A stretch of DNA of 64,000 bases from Alternaria dauci (taxonomy: Eukaryota; Ascomycota; Dothideomycetes; Pleosporales; Pleosporaceae), in assembly GCF_042100115.1 (NCBI RefSeq), contig NC_091278.1, positions 496,001-560,000 on the forward strand, written 5' to 3'. The notes beneath the pieces are model-generated. The model did not search any database and was not told where the DNA came from. It saw only the letters and a program-made list of their open reading frames with translations. Made by a program: the position numbers and the translations under genes. Shown here one piece after another: positions 31,731 through 43,856 of the stretch. Position 1 is the first letter of the stretch, and every line of letters starts with the position of its first letter.

Positions 31731-34065
31731 ATGTCCAAATCTGCCGATGGTAGAATGGATTCCGGTTCACCCGGCACGCGGCTTCTCCAGGATGTCATCA
31801 ACACATCTTTCACCCGCACACCTCTACCGTTGGATAGGAATAGCGGTACCGAGCTATACAGACAACATAGCCATAAGGTCGCAAAACTACAGAATCCAAA
31901 GATGGAAAGAGTCACGTCAGGTTCCCAGACCTCCACCTCAAGGCGCTCCGCGAACGGATACATGCCGATCGAAGACTATGGGTTGATTGGAAACATGAGG
32001 ACTTGTGCTATGGTTGCGACAGACGGTGGAATAGGTAAGTGACTTCGGTGTACCAGTGGTGTATCCAGTACATACTGACGTCGAATGTCCAAATTCAGAT
32101 TACATGTGCTGGCCTTACTTCGATTCGCCATCTGTTTTCTGCAGGATCCTGGACAAGGAGAAGGGCGGCCACTTTACTATAAGTCCGACCGGCGATCATT
32201 CCTGTACAACCAAGCAACAATATCTGCCTGTAAGCAACGTCCTCCAGACACGCTACCTGAAAGAGGAGGGCGTCATGAACGTCGTCGACTTCTTCCCCAG
32301 ACCAAATGACCGGAGTTGGGATGCCAAATATCATGAAAACGTTATCGCAAGCAACCATACAGGAAGCGTTCCCGAGCGCCCCGATCTGAAGAAGTGGCTC
32401 GTCAGGCGAGTAGAATGTATGCGGGGCAAAATTGACGTGTGCGTCGAGGTGTTCCCTGCTTTCAACTATGCACAGGACAAGCACACTACCGAGATCGCCG
32501 ACATGGGCAAGACTGCCCAGGGACGTGGTCTGCAACGAGTCACATTCCGATCCAAAGATCTATCCCTGGAGCTCAATGCGACGATCGATTGTGGGGATGC
32601 ACCCGACGGCGTATGTCCAAGAGTGGTCTTCGAAGAGTCACCAGAGCCGCAGGATTTGGGTGTTGGCGTCACGGCTAATTTTACCTTGGAAGAAGGGCAG
32701 GCCGTGTCCTTCATTCTGCGTGATGCAGAAGACCATAATCCAGACACGATCGAGACGGAACTAGTCCAAGAGTTGCAAACCAGTACCCAGAAGTACTGGG
32801 CTAGGTGGGTAGAGCAAAGCAAATATACAGGTCGTTGGGAAGAGGTGGTTACTAGGAGCCTGCTGATTCTCAAGATGCTCACCTTTGAGCCCAGCGGGGC
32901 AATTGTTGCTGCGCCGACGTTCTCTTTGCCCGAGGACTTTGGTGGATCGCGAAACTGGGATTATCGCTACTCTTGGGTGCGCGATGCGTCTTTCACCATC
33001 TACACTTTTCTCAGGATGGGATTCAAGAATGAAGCCGAAGCTTACATCAGCTATATCTTTCAGCGCGTCAAAGAGGCCAAAGCACGACAAGGGGCTTTGC
33101 CAATTATGATGACCATCTGGGGCGGCACAGACATACCGGAGCTCGAACTGCCTCATCTGGAAGGGTACAGGGCCAGCCAGCCGGTACGGATCGGCAATGG
33201 CGCAGCTTTCCACGTACAGCTGGATATCTACGGTGAACTGATGGATGGAATCTATCTTGTGAATAGATTTGGGCGTCCAATCTCGTACGACCAATGGCTT
33301 CTCGTCCGAGAGATTGCGGACTACGTTTGTACCGTGTGGAAGGAGTCGGACATGTCGATCTGGGAAGTACGTGGTAAGAAGCAGAATTTTGTATACAGCA
33401 AGATGATGCTGTGGGTCGCGCTCGATCGAGCACTACGCCTGGCAGATAAGAGGAGCTTTCCGTGTCCGCATCGAGCCGAATGGTACCGGATCCGCGACGA
33501 GATGTATGAAGAGGTCATGGAGAAGGGGTACAACTCGGAGTTGGAATGCTTCATACAGAGCTACGAGTCGAACGATATCCTCGATTCGGCTGTACTGATT
33601 GCGCCTCTGGTCTTCTTCATCTCCCCGACTGACCCTCGGTTCCTGAAGACTCTGGACCGTATACTCAAGGCTCCTGAGAAGGGCGGTCTGACGAGCACCG
33701 GTTTGGTGTACAGGTACAACCACGCCCTGAGCGACGATGGCGTAGGCGGGCAGGAGGGCGCTTTCAGCATGTGCACATTCTGGCTGGTCGAGGCCTTGAC
33801 AAGAGTATGCGCCATACGTCCCCCCATTTCATTTTGTTTAGTTACTGACAATGGGCAGGCTGGAGCGTACGACGAGAAGTACTTGCTGCAAGCGGTTACT
33901 ATTTTCGAAAACATGTTGAGTTTCGGAAACCATCTGCACATATTCTCAGAGGAGATTGCACGTTCGGGCGAGCAGCTGGGCAACACACCACAGGCGTTTA
34001 GCCATCTGGCATTGATTTCAGCGGCATTCAACTTGGACAAGACACTGAGCGGGCGACGAAAGTAG
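31731..34065 (+). CDS. Glycoside hydrolase family 15 enzyme (trehalase/glucoamylase-like)
   Basis: Exons 31731-32034, 32099-33804 and 33859-34065, 738 aa. An N-terminal trehalase-like beta domain (YGLIGNMRTCAMVATDGGID, WPYFDSPSVFCRILD) precedes the (alpha/alpha)6 barrel. Barrel motifs: GGSRNWDYRYSWVRDASFTI, TIWGGTDIPELELPHLEGYR, SIWEVRGKKQNFVYSKMMLW (general acid Glu in WEVRG) and GNTPQAFSHLALISAAFNLD near the end. No signal peptide, so an intracellular enzyme. It resembles the bacterial GH15 trehalase group more than secreted starch-binding glucoamylases, so trehalose or an oligosaccharide is the likely substrate (inference). The 54-nt second intron has no stop and is a multiple of three; its removal restores ALTRAGAYDEKYLL, the expected barrel sequence. 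Confidence 0.9.
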
Positions 34066-34602
34066 AGTGGTTGATGAGCAACATGCTAGTAGTGATAGAT
34101 GTAGCAATGCAAGCGCTGGGATGAAACGTGGGTGCATGCACGTTGTAGATGGGTGCGCTAGTCGACAGGCACGGGGAGGATCGGCAGCTAGGACGTCATG
34201 GCTTGCAGGTGCAGTGTCCCATAGCCGGAATGAGGTCTAATGTCGCTAGTTTAAAGCTGCCGTGCGCCTGGAAGGAATGTGTGGCGCTGGCTACCAACCG
34301 CCCCTGACGCGCACTGACTGGCCTGGCCTGGCACTCAATCTCAAGCCGCGCAACTTTCAAGGCTTTCTTGTTAATCCTCGACCTCTTGACAGCGCTCCCC
34401 AACCCATCGCCAGCAGGCCATGACATAGCACCCCAATAATATCTTCTCCCGCTCACTTGCTACCCCATCCTCCATCATTCCACTTTCGCTCCCTTCTCGG
34501 CCTCTTTTTCTGTATCGCCCGCACATCACGCATCCAAGGCCGTCATCAACTCTTCACCTACGCGTCGCAACCCGCGCATCCCCGCTCACCATTCCTATCA
34601 CC
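34066..34602. other. Intergenic
   Basis: About 540 bp; the last 150 bp are pyrimidine-rich (CT-rich leader of the next gene). No ORF with support. Confidence 0.55.
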
Positions 34603-34941
34603 ATGTCGCGATCCTACTCTTCTTCCTCATCGTCCTCGTCCTCGTACAGCGTGTCGAACCTCTCAGTCATTGACGAAAAGACGGACATGTCCTCGCCGCC
34701 CACAGACCTCCTTGTCAGAGACTTCGGTTGGCCGTCAGTCTCTCCTCGCTACCACGGCGACCACACTCAGGAAAGCAACCCCGACTGGGACCACGACCCG
34801 CTCGAATGCGAAAAGGCAAAGGCAGAGGCCTTTGAGAAGATGGAGAGAAGCTACGCTCTGTACATGGCCAACCTTGGAAAGCGGCCGCCTGTGCAGAAGA
34901 AGAAGGCTGTTTGGGCTCGATTCCTGCCTTGGGTGCGTTAA
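34603..34941 (+). CDS. Small Ser-rich protein of unknown function (112 aa)
   Basis: Intronless as modelled. It starts MSRSYSSSSSSSSSYSVSNL, continues with a conserved-looking middle (LLVRDFGWPSVSPRYHGDHT, PDWDHDPLECEKAKAEAFEK) and ends in a basic/aromatic tail (KKKAVWARFLPWVR). No signal peptide or membrane segment. The codon pattern and CT-rich leader support a real gene. The end might differ: gtgcgt near the stop could act as donor to a short extra exon ending at 35089. No family recognised. Confidence 0.55.
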   Translation: MSRSYSSSSSSSSSYSVSNLSVIDEKTDMSSPPTDLLVRDFGWPSVSPRYHGDHTQESNPDWDHDPLECEKAKAEAFEKMERSYALYMANLGKRPPVQKKKAVWARFLPWVR

Positions 34942-35791
34942 AGACTCACTTTACTCGACTGTCCTATTGCCTGCGTGCAAACAACACCAATGCGAGGCTT
35001 TGCAGAGACATGGGGTCGCTGCGACAGATTCCCCACAGCGCCTATTCGCAACATGGCTTCGACGACCTGGATACCCGTTTGACCTTTGAAAACAATTTTT
35101 CCCAAGATACCCATTGCTACGAAAAAGAAAGAAATAAAACGTCCGACCATTGGATCGAGGACAGAAAGGAAGCATTGCCGACGCACACCCTGGTCCCACG
35201 CATGGGCCGGAGCCTGCACGGAGTCTAGATCTGGCCTGCCGAGCCATGGTGACGAGGGATGGTGCGGGGCTCTCGAGTCCACCTTGCTCCGTATACTGCA
35301 CGCAATCTTCGATACCCGTTTCATTGTTTCTTTTGTCACAAAAGCCCTGCGCTTTACATACCACACGATCTCGTCAGCATATACCCTCTGTATACCCAGT
35401 TTAGATTCATCTGTTACGCTCGAGCGATATAATACTACTAATACATCGACCATCTTCATCCCGCCCCTTGGCTTCTCTGCTGTGCTCGGTTTCAGCGTCG
35501 TGATTGCGCGCCGCGGGGTTATGTCTACTTGGTTATCGGGAATGGTCACCCTCACTCCACTGTCATGCAGCGGTAGACAGTTCCCGACCATTGCACGAGG
35601 CAGACATATCGATATGTCTCCACTGCACAACGTGTCGGAATTTTTTAACCTTGCCTTGTCTCTGTCGGTGCTGCCCACTCTCCATTTGCTCTTTTTCATT
35701 TCCCCTTCACCCTGATTCTCACGCCCACACTGCATACGTAACACTACATCAAGCGTACCCATCACCTTGTCCTTGAACTGCTCTCACCACC
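34942..35791. other. Intergenic / upstream region of the alcohol dehydrogenase, with opposed long ORFs
   Basis: About 850 bp. Two long open frames overlap on opposite strands (plus 35086-35715, minus 34938-35765). Neither begins with ATG at its 5' limit or shows recognisable sequence, and the last 150 bp form a CT-rich leader. Read as promoter and 5' leader. Confidence 0.5.
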
Positions 35792-36962
35792 ATGGGCTCA
35801 ATGCCAGAGAAAACCATGCGTGCGCAACAGTACGATGCGCGAGACAACAAACTTCACCTGAACGAGGTGCCCATCCCAACACCGCGCGAACACGAGGTCC
35901 TAGTCAAGATGGGCTGCGCATCGCTCTGCCACACCGATGTCATGCTCTTCGAGTCTAATGAGCAAGGCCTCATTCTTGGCAAGAACCCTGTCACCATTGG
36001 CCACGAGGGAACCGGCAGAGTAGTGTCGACCGGCTCGGGCGAGGTAGCTAGGCAGTTCAAGGAGGGCGACCCTGTAGGCTTCCTTTGCGCAGTCGACTGC
36101 TGCTTTGAATGCTACACTTGCAAGAATGTGCACAACGCATGGTGCGCGACAGGACAGACAAAGATACAAGGATTCAGCGCGGACGGATATTTCGCCGAGT
36201 ACGCTGTCGTAGATGCCAGGGAGGTCATTATATTACCCGAAAACCGTCAGTAACGCCGGACACAGAGCGAACATTGATGGCATGCTAATTGTACTGCTCC
36301 AGTGGATCCCAAATTCTCTGCACCCCTCTTCTGCGCAGGTGTGACGGCCTATCATGGCATCGCAGACTGCCAGCTACCCGCCGGCTCCTGGCTCGCGGTC
36401 ATCGGATGCGGTGGTCTCGGCCATATGGGCATTCAATATTCCAAAGTCATGGGCCACAAAGTCATCGCCATCGACATCACAGACGCCGCGATAGAGGAAG
36501 CCAAGTCCTGTGGCGCGGACTATACCTTCAACTCCTTGACCGACAAAGACTACAAGAAGAAGATTGTAGAGCTAACCGGAGGCGGTGTACATGCGGCCGT
36601 CAATTTCACAGCGTCCAAGAAGTCTTATGACGATTGCCCGGCGATTGTCAAGCCTGGTCAGGGATTGATTATGGTTGTAGGTATCCCGCAGCAGCCGCTT
36701 GAGTTTAATGGATTGGATATCGCTTTGGGCAGGTATCAGGTCAAGGGGGCGAGTAACGGGAGTAAGCAAGCACGCTATTCACACACGGAAATGAAGCTGA
36801 CCTATCCTAGCTTGCTACAATATGAGGGAGGCGATTGAGTTCTCGGCCAAACACAACATCAAGCCGCATATGACCGCCTTCAAGCTTGAGGAGGTGCCGA
36901 AGATGGTCGAGCTGATGAACACGCATAAAGCACAGGGACGGATGGGAGTGGTGTTTGATTGA
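35792..36962 (+). CDS. Zinc-dependent alcohol dehydrogenase (MDR family)
   Basis: Exons 35792-36245, 36303-36761 and 36811-36962, 354 aa. Introns (57 and 49 nt) use gtcagt and gtaagc donors and keep frame (PENLDPKFSAP, SNGTCYNMREAIEF). Catalytic zinc ligands: Cys46 in GCASLCHTDV, His71-Glu72 in GHEGTG and Cys162. The structural zinc site is complete: C104, C107, C110, C118. NAD-binding fold: IGCGGLGHMGIQYSK (186-200). Class: tetrameric yeast-type ADH family with NAD(H) likely; substrate may be ethanol or another small alcohol. Cytosolic, no targeting signal. Another Met follows three codons later (SMPEK); the first is used here. Confidence 0.93.
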
Positions 36963-38403
36963 GGAGGTGCCAACTGTAAACATGGGATGCGGCATTCAAA
37001 CTGTATTACAAATAATACAATGTAAGGTTACTACAACTATAGTGAGTGTTCTGGAGCCGCGTCTATTTAAGTTTCCGCTTTCTGACTCAAAGTCGGATTT
37101 CCGAAATTTATATCAGATGATCATGATGTTCAAATTCCATTAAAAAGTCGACACAATTAGTACATGATTTTTGTGCTAGATGGAGCACGAAACGAGATTG
37201 CTACAAATTCTCTAACAAGAGGACTCGAAAACATGCAATACTGCTGGATAAAAGAGACAGTCGAGGGTCATGTCACTACGCAAACGCAATCTTAGCTCGA
37301 AGCCGTGGCTCAAGTCGGGAAGAAAGTACTTAAACACCCCTCTGCTCTGTGTGTTCTTTATCTTCTCCCCCAACAGTCACTTGGACACTTTACCCAAAAG
37401 AAAACAGATAACGAGCCATCAATGGGCAGACCTAAGACGAGGGAGATGGTCTCAATATCTTTGTTTCCAGCTTTTTCCTTGAAATGGTCTACATATTTTG
37501 CGCATTTTCTAAGTTTGAACGGAGAGTACGATAGATTAATGTCTAAGGGCTAGTAGAATTAGATTCTACAAGAAACTTTCACATGTTTGCAAAAGGGAAC
37601 ATCAAAATATCAGACAAGAGTGCCGATAGAAACGACTACCTTGGAGTAATGCTGATATTCCATCACATTCTTCCAAAAAAGTGGTTGACGGAAGTCAATG
37701 TTCTTTTAGGGAAATGCGTACATTAACCGCGATCGATAAGTCTTCTGAACAGATATCCGAGTATAAATCCACCACTCTACTCTAGAAGAGTGTCATCTGT
37801 GTATAAAGACGTCTATCCCGCCCTGACCTCTTCTCTTCCCATCACTAACATTCAAATGATATCTTCTCAAAAAAAAAACGTATGAACTCGAAAGCTCATG
37901 GACTTTGTCTCTTCTCTTAGCCTGAATCTCGCAATAAAGGTCGCATGCGTTCAAAAACGCTTTCATCTACGGAGCCATACTTTGTCAGTCTCAAAATGTT
38001 CTTACGCTACTACACGCGTGGTCGACTATGCAAAACAAAAAGTCAATGCACATGTGCTTCGAGCACATGCCAAAAGTCCATATGCTACGCTCCGATACTT
38101 GGTGTTGCATAAAATCAAAAAGAGCATCCAAAATTCTGTCCTCACTCCGTATGTGAATCAGGCCTGACCTATGTCTTAGGCAGCAGTCTGCCTACGGAAT
38201 GTTGTCGATCGGGTGCAGTGAAAAGGAGTCGTTGTCCAAAATTTGTGGTGATGATGATCATTATCTATGGTCTGTCATTGATATTGCACCTCCTCGTGCT
38301 GCTGTCGCTCCACGTGTCTTGATGCTTGTATCGTACACGGCTCTACTCGTTTGCTCCACCAAGCCCACAGCGTCGCTGGTGCTATCCCCTCTATGCCACT
38401 CCC
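36963..38403. other. Longest intergenic block, AT-rich
   Basis: About 1.4 kb between convergent ADH and RPN12 stops. It is visibly AT-rich with A- and T-tracts (for example an A run near 37869-37878). One ATG-started 89-codon ORF at 37898-38167 is Lys/Val/Ser-rich and unlike the neighbours; I do not call it a gene. No transposon features seen. Confidence 0.5.
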
Positions 38404-39281
38404 TTAGACAATAGTCTCGAGCTCTCTCGCGTATCCAAGAGTGTTCTCAATGACCTGATCGCTAGTAACCAAAATGTCTCTGCTCATGTGCTCGTCCTCC
38501 TGCTGGGGGAAGTATATCCGACCGTCCTTGACCACCCAACCGCACTCGTTCGCAAAGTTGACGACGCTGCCTTCCGAGTCGAGGAAGAGGAGAGATTTGG
38601 CGTCGGAGATGGGAATGGAGGGGTATGCGCGCTCACTGCACGACGCGATTTCCTTGCGGATAGTGCCGATGAGAATCTGAAAGTGTGTTAGCAAATGATC
38701 CAAGTCCATGATAAACAAAGATGGTAGTGACGTACCTCTGTAAATAGAGCAAACTCCTCGCCAGGCACCCTCTCGCTCTTCGTCTCCACCCACACCTTGT
38801 CGTAGCTTCCCTCCATGAGCGCCTGCTCCAGTCTTATCGGATACTGAATAAACTGATCAGCCTCCAGCTTCGCGCCTGCCTGCGCAGCCGCCACCTCGAG
38901 CGTCTCGAGCAGCGTGTGGAAGCCCGCGTAGTCGCCCTCGCTCAACAGCAGCAACAGGTAGAGTCCCGTAACCTTGCTGGAATTGCTGCCATCCTTGGGA
39001 AGTGTGGACTCTGGCAGCGAGTAGAAGGGCTGCAGCTGCTGGAAGTAGCGGGTAAAGGACTCGGTGTCTTTGAGGCGGATGGAGATGATGGCGCCCAGCT
39101 CGAGCGTCTCACGTGCGAGCTGCAGATGTTTCCGTGGCGTCTTTTCTTGTGGGATGAGGGCGTTGAGGTTGAGGAGGGCAATCTTGGCCTTGCCTAGTAA
39201 TGAGGTCGACTGCTGGTAGTTGTGCGACTTGAGCGTCTGGTGGAGCTGCTGGAGCACCGTGGAGAGTTCCCTTTCAGCCAT
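38404..39281 (-). CDS. RPN12: 26S proteasome regulatory subunit Rpn12
   Basis: Two exons, complement of 39281-38736 and 38676-38404, 272 aa, matching the usual length of yeast Rpn12. The 59-nt intron has a gtacgt donor and a CTAAC branch site. The N-terminal helical repeats (MAERELSTVLQQLHQTLKSH .. ETLELGAIISIRLKDTESFT) lead into the PCI/PSMD8-type winged helix: RKEIASCSERAYPSIPISDA, KSLLFLDSEGSVVNFANECG, WVVKDGRIYFP. It is a lid subunit of the 19S particle. The start is the ATG just before AERELSTV; further upstream the frame is open but poor in coding character. Confidence 0.93.
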
Positions 39282-39952
39282 GGTGTGCGGTGGTTCGGTT
39301 TGGGTAGTGCGGGTCGACGATATGGAGATTGGACGAGGGGGGTGAGCGGGCCGGATTCGTGATGTGGTTGGGGTGTTTGTTGCGGCGAGTGGAAGCTTCG
39401 GTGGTATACGGCGGGAGACTGTCGGCGTCGGAGGTGCTGGGCTTAGCGTGCTCCCCGACCGCCACGCCGCGTCATATCCGCCCTCAAACGTTCTGTAGCG
39501 AATATATGCCATTGATTTCACTTCGTCTCAAACACACTGAACGGACTCATGAGGGCAAAAGCACTGCTGAAGTTGTTTTGCAGACATATCAAGCCTGATC
39601 ATCCCACGCGGACCAGGCACCAATACCTGCAGATGACCTATGCGGTCACATTGTCTCAGCCGTGGGAATATCCCTACTGGCAACTGGTCTGCTTTCGCAT
39701 TGGTCTGCTCTTGTTTGCGATACTGCAGCTGACATCTCGTCTTGAACGTATACATAATCTGCCCTACATGACCGATTGGGTAGTCAGCACGCCACGCCTT
39801 ACCGCGTGTAACAGCAGAGATTACTTTTGTGGAAATCTTCTACCCTGAGTACGATACCAGAGCAAATCAACGTGCCCATACTTTGACCGCTCCATAGTTC
39901 CAACATATTACTGATGTCTAGGCGTGAGTTCACTACATCACGTCATCTCTCC
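39282..39952. other. Intergenic
   Basis: About 670 bp, 5' flank of RPN12 and 3' flank of SLD2. One ATG-started plus-strand frame (39549-39848) is not supported by any motif. Confidence 0.55.
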
Positions 39953-41460
39953 TTATCTCCTCCTTCCAAACTTGCCCTTCGCACCGGTCCCTGCTTTGCC
40001 TTTGATGTTGAGCCTCCGATAATTAGCATTTGCCGTGGCTTTGATCTTGCGTGCCGCCGTCTTGAGGACACCCTCTTTGACAGGCTTCTCCTTTGCTTGC
40101 TCTGCCTTCTTTGCCGGCACTTTTCGTCTCGGGGTATGTGAAGCGTCACTCGCGTAGTCGGCATCTCCGTCAAAGTCTGAGCCAAACTCATCTTCCAGAA
40201 CCGCTGGCACTTGAGTTTCTGGCACCCCTGCTTGTTCTCCTTCTGGCTCGTCGTCTGTCTGTTGTACTGGCGTTGGTTTGGGCTTTACAATGTTTGGGCG
40301 CACTGAAAACTGTTAGTCATATAGCTCGTTTGGTGAATGCAGAATATCTTACTTATTACACGCCGCGTCTGCCTCTTCAACCCCTTCTTTTTCCAGACCC
40401 TTCGTGGCTTGCCGTCAGGACCGAGTTCTGGTTCTTCCTCACTATCTTCGTCAGACTCAAGACCTCGGTCTGGCCCCAGGGGCATAACCGCTTGGCTATC
40501 TTGTATCAATATCTGTGGCGCTCTAGGTTTCCTCGGGACGGCGATGCCTTCTTCCTCCATTTCCAGTTCGCGCATAATGTCGGCCTCTTCATCAAGTTTG
40601 TCGTCCTCGTCTTTCCTCATTGCTTGTATCATCGAACTCAGGCTACGTCCAAGTCCGCGTCGCATCCAAGGTGCTGGTCGTGATATTGGCTCGTCCTCTT
40701 CATCAATAGCACTGAGTGCATTGTCTCTCCTCAGGAACGCAGGTGTAGCCAGGCCCCGAGTCGTAGATGACGGCGTGCCCTCCTCGTCTAACCTTCTCTT
40801 TTTCGGTGTTACGAATTGGTTCAGAAGAAATCGCTTCCCCGCTGACAGTGGTGTCCGCTCTCCCCTTGCTCTTGACTCTAGTGACGCCTCGCTTGCTGCA
40901 TCTTGAAGTCGCCTACTCGGAGTTTGCGGCACGTTCAACCCTACGTCTCCTAACACAGTCCTCGGTTTGCTCGGTGTGCCAGACGGGAGCATGTCGAAGA
41001 GACCTAGAACTATCCCGTCGCGCTGAGGCGTAGGCCCTATGACGGTGGGTCCTTGTGGAGAGAGAAGCTCCTCTGTTACATCTACGTTCTCTCCTGCATC
41101 CTCATCCTCACGTTTTCTCTTCATCGGCGTGGACACGGTGGGCTTGGGTGCGGCTTTTGGTGTGCGTTCGACATCGAGGCTCGTTGTCCGGCTTGGGGCT
41201 CGCTTCGAGGGGGTCTGCGGCGCTGCCCTGCTTGACAATCGTACTCGTAGCTTGTTGTACTCTTTGTACATTTGCGCTGCATATGTTCAGCATGACTGCA
41301 GCGAGACCGGAACTGTTCTGTACGTACAGATCTCCGCATTGGCCTTGATATCATCGCGTCCCGCCTTTCGGCCACTGTTCTCTGCCGAGAACTTCTTTTC
41401 CCAGGCCTTCAATTCATATCGTAGCTCCGTGCAGCGCTGTTCGATCTCGTCGTTACTCAT
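39953..41460 (-). CDS. SLD2: DNA replication regulator Sld2
   Basis: Three exons, complement of 41460-41328, 41276-40353 and 40302-39953, 468 aa. N-terminal block CTELRYELKAWEKKFSAENS and, across the first intron, SQMYKEYNKLR form the Sld2/RECQL4 N-homology. The middle is rich in S/TP sites (TPSKRAPSRT, TPMKRKRED, TPKKRRLDE), the CDK targets through which Sld2 binds Dpb11 to start replication. The C-terminal signature is RRVWKKKGLKRQTRRVIMRP, followed by a basic tail (RKIKATANANYRRLNIKGKA). An alternative start at 41526 would add 22 residues; the inner ATG gives the usual N-terminus. Nuclear. Introns of 51 and 50 nt. Confidence 0.9.
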
Positions 41461-41764
41461 GGCGTCTTGTGTGGAAGGGAGAGTGGTGTATGGGTGAAAA
41501 CGGTCCGAAGCGGGTGGAATTGACATCAGTATCCCAAATCGCGGTACGCGTTACGTGCACGCGACAAAACGCCACTAGCAGGGTACATCAGCCTTATCGG
41601 CTCCACATCACAAGCACATCATTCCCAAGCTTTTAATTGGCGAACATGACGCATCAGATATATTCTACAAAATACTATTCAAAACTCCCCGCTCGCGCGC
41701 TTGAGAGCTCGAACATCATGTCGCTGATGCACAAAGGAAAGCCGGACCAAAAACGTGGGGGAAT
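41461..41764. other. Spacer between SLD2 start and LPD1 stop
   Basis: About 300 bp; nothing recognised besides the possible 22-codon extension of SLD2. Confidence 0.5.
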
Positions 41765-43554
41765 CTAGTAGTGAACAGCCTTGTCGTAGGTGGCCATAGC
41801 AGCCTCCTTGAACGCCTCAGCAAGCGTAGGATGAGCGTGACATGTTCGGGCAACATCTGCAATGTCGTTAACATCTTGTCACGAAACGAGGAATTGCATT
41901 TCGACTTACCCTCTGAGCTGGCACCGTATTCGAGAGCAAGAGTACCCTCAGCAATCATCTCGCCGGCGTTAGCTCCAATAATGTGGATACCCAATATCCG
42001 ATCGGTCTGAGCATCTGCGAGGAACTTGACAAAGCCCTCGGTGTCGAGGTTGGTCTTGGCTCTTGAATTGGCGGAGAAGGGGAAGTTTCCGGCCCTGTAC
42101 TTGACACCAGCCTCCTTGAGTTCCTGTTCGCTTTGACCAACCCAGGCGACTTCAGGATGGGTGTACATGACGGAAGGAATGGCGCCGTAGTTGACGTGAC
42201 CGTGACCCTTGTGGATGTATTCAATGGCAGCGACAGCCTCCTCCTCGGCCTTGTGGGCAAGCATAGGCCCGAATGTGCAGTCTCCGATAGCGCGGATGTG
42301 GGGAATCTTGGTGCGATACTCCTGGTCGATGATCAAGCGGCCCCTGTCGTCGGTCTCAAGGTTGATGTTGTCCAGACCAAGACCAGATGTGTACGGGCGA
42401 CGACCGATGGCGACGAGAACGACGTCAGCGTCGAGCTGTGACTGTTAGCGGTGCTTCTGGGTCGAGGTGTCTACGCTGAACTTACGCTCTCCTCCTTGCC
42501 ACCCTTGGCAGCCTCAACGCTGACCTTGACGCCAGCATCGTGAACCTCACCTGCGGTAACCTTGGTGTTGAGCTTGAACTTCAGACCCTGCTTTTGGAGG
42601 ATCTTCTGCGTCTGCTTGGCGATCTCATTGTCCATACCGGGGCCACCAATTTGACCCAAGAATTCGACGACGGTGACCTCGGCACCGAGACGCGACCATA
42701 CGGAGGCCTGTAAATCGTTAGAAACGCCTTGCGAATCAAAAAAATTGTTCCTACCATCTCAAGTCCAATGATACCACCGCCAATGACGGTCATCTTCTTT
42801 GGCACTTCCTGGAGCGCAATAGCGCCAGTGCTTGTGATGACCTTCTGCTCGTCGATGGTCAAGCCGGGGAAGGGTGTAGCCTCAGAGCCAGTGGCGATGA
42901 GAATGTTCTTGCCGCGGACGGTGGTCTCGCCACCCTCGACCAGGTTGACAGCAATAGTGTGTTCGTCCTGGAACGCGCCAGTTCCCTTGATGTACTCGAC
43001 GTTGTTCTTCTTGAAAAGGAACTCGATTCCCTTGGTGAGGCCAGCCACGGAGGTGTCCTTTGCCTTCATCATGGCGGGAAGGTTGAGCTTGACATCGTTG
43101 ACTTCGATACCGCGGCCTTTTGTGTCGTGGAGAATCTGGTGGTAAAGATGCGAGTTGTTGAGGAGCGACTTGGAGGGAATGCAGCCGACGTTCAGGCAAG
43201 TTCCACCGAGGGAGCCACGCTTCTCGATACAGGTGACCTGTTGCCGTGTGTTAGCTCTCTAAAGCTTGACTTCTCCACGTCCTTGTCCCGCTAACCTTCA
43301 TGCCCGCCTGTCCCGCCTTGATGGCTGCGACATAGCCTGCGACACCACCACCGATGATGACTAGGTCCTTTTCCTCTGTCCAGCAATCAGCAAACGTCCC
43401 CATGCAAGTCTTGACGGCAATGCGACTTACCAGCTTCCGACGCATAGCCTCGTCGTAACCGGTTCTGGAAGTAGATGTTGGAGGCGCAAAATGTCTTTTG
43501 GGAGACGGGCCGCGCCGCCCTCTGGATGGCGCGGGGTGCCAGTGAACGGAACAT
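41765..43554 (-). CDS. LPD1: Dihydrolipoamide dehydrogenase (E3), mitochondrial
   Basis: Six exons, complement of 43554-43431, 43375-43296, 43237-42755, 42707-42486, 42441-41910 and 41856-41765, 510 aa. N-terminal 40 residues ([20 protein letters not shown]) are a mitochondrial presequence. FAD-binding [10 protein letters not shown] (50-59), redox disulfide Cys82/Cys87 in [16 protein letters not shown]-binding IGGGIIGLE, second FAD motif [20 protein letters not shown], and the C-terminal active-site His489/Glu494 in [10 protein letters not shown]. It reoxidises dihydrolipoyl groups of pyruvate, 2-oxoglutarate and branched-chain dehydrogenases and glycine decarboxylase. All five introns are short (44-58 nt) and all joins keep frame. 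All key residues are present. Confidence 0.97.
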
Positions 43555-43856
43555 GGTGGAGACTGCCGAAGAATCGCTACCAAGAGAAGCCGTAAAGTGT
43601 ACGGCGGGGATGACAGGCGTCAATGGATGGGGCGTAGAGTGGGAGATGTGGTTGAGCTTTTTGCGGAGCTTCGGCCGGGAAGGCCTATGCGGCTTCCGTA
43701 GGGTCAAGTGGCGCCAAGCTGACAAAGTGCCTCACATCGACTCCGTAACATCTTCGTCCAAGTGTCGCGGCAAACTGGGTTTCGCATTACTATACAAGGC
43801 AAACAGAGGGTATTCTGGCGATATCTGATGCTGAATAATCTATTCCTTTCCGTTCC
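43555..43856. other. Spacer between LPD1 start and SGD1 stop
   Basis: About 300 bp, must hold the LPD1 promoter; no motif recognised. Confidence 0.5.

Noticed and set aside
34938..35765. 275-codon minus-strand open frame opposite the ADH upstream region
   Set aside because: It has no ATG at its 5' limit, no recognisable sequence, overlaps an equally long plus-strand frame and lies in the promoter/leader of the ADH gene.
37898..38167. 89-codon ATG-started ORF in the AT-rich block
   Set aside because: Composition reflects the AT-rich DNA; no motif, isolated from other signals.
39549..39848. 99-codon ATG-started plus-strand ORF
   Set aside because: Lies between RPN12 and SLD2 flanks; no recognised sequence and no splice structure.
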